Of a DNA stretch of 34,297 bases, positions 34,256-34,297 are shown piece by piece; within the stretch, counting starts at the first letter, position 1, and the number at the start of each line of letters is the position of its first letter. The stretch covers positions 1 to 34,297 of the forward strand of contig DATNQI010000065.1 of NCBI GenBank assembly GCA_036704125.1, read 5' to 3'. The position numbers were made by a program, and so were the translations under genes. The notes under the pieces were generated by a model. The model saw only the letters and a program-made list of their open reading frames with translations, was not told the origin of the DNA and did no database searches. The DNA is from Pantanalinema sp. (GTDB lineage Bacteria > Cyanobacteriota > Sericytochromatia > S15B-MN24 > UBA4093).

Positions 34256-34297
34256 CTCCGCGTGCTGGACTCGAACCAGCGACCTAGTGATTAACAG
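34256..34297 (-). tRNA. tRNA-Asn (GTT), 3' part only
   Basis: On the minus strand the window begins in the anticodon arm (CTGTTAATC, anticodon GTT). It continues through the variable loop, the T arm GCTGG-TTCGAGT-CCAGC and the 3' acceptor strand ACGCGGA with discriminator G. CCA is not encoded. The 5' half lies outside the window. tRNA 3' ends are common integration sites, and the adjacent segment is accessory in character. I found no copy of the tRNA end elsewhere in the window. Confidence 0.9.

Overview
The window is a GC-rich (roughly two-thirds G+C by eye) bacterial chromosome segment. About 29 kb is densely packed single-copy backbone genes, and the last ~5.3 kb is an accessory, defence-like segment ending at a tRNA-Asn. 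The octamer GCGATCGC, the cyanobacterial HIP1 palindrome, occurs about 21 times by eye where base composition predicts one or two. No photosynthesis genes are present. My best guess, an inference only, is a non-photosynthetic member of the cyanobacterial phylum (Sericytochromatia/Melainabacteria-like). A myxobacterium-like or other GC-rich soil/freshwater lineage cannot be excluded.

Region 1 (1-7.9 kb): the 3' end of an unknown gene, a chemoreceptor without a periplasmic sensor domain coupled by TGATG to a FUSC-type efflux pump, an ICMT-like membrane methyltransferase, glutaminase, a GAF-PAS histidine kinase and a hotdog thioesterase.

Region 2 (8-12.5 kb): a 632-residue protein that looks like a polymorphic toxin with a RelA/SpoT-like C-terminus. 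It is followed by a 75-aa ORF with a triple Shine-Dalgarno repeat, the ribosome-rescue hydrolase ArfB, a SRAP (YedK/HMCES) DNA-protein crosslink protein ending in a beta-clamp-binding pentapeptide, a lipoprotein and a DHFR-like reductase.

Region 3 (12.6-17.2 kb): a small secondary-metabolite locus with a type III polyketide synthase and FAD oxidoreductase on the minus strand, divergent from a SAM methyltransferase. A zinc alcohol/formaldehyde dehydrogenase follows.

Region 4 (17.3-26.4 kb): a CPA2 cation/proton antiporter, two tandem histidine kinases without a response regulator, a lipoprotein glycoside hydrolase, YwbE, a deoxyhypusine-synthase-family enzyme and a PhnB-like VOC protein.

Region 5 (26.5-30 kb): a UvrA-like ABC ATPase with a consensus promoter that predicts a leaderless mRNA, probably acquired, next to an IS3-family element that has lost orfA.

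Region 6 (30-34.3 kb): an AT-richer defence-like segment without exact HIP1 sites. It holds a TIR protein with an effector-associated N-terminus, a convergent DUF4145 protein, an HNH-type protein followed by a ~570-bp hairpin-rich G-rich non-coding tract, a HepT/MntA toxin-antitoxin pair and the 3' part of tRNA-Asn. The least familiar items are the putative RSH-fold toxin (8.1-10.0 kb), the HNH gene with its structured tract (31.9-33.4 kb) and the clamp-motif SRAP protein.
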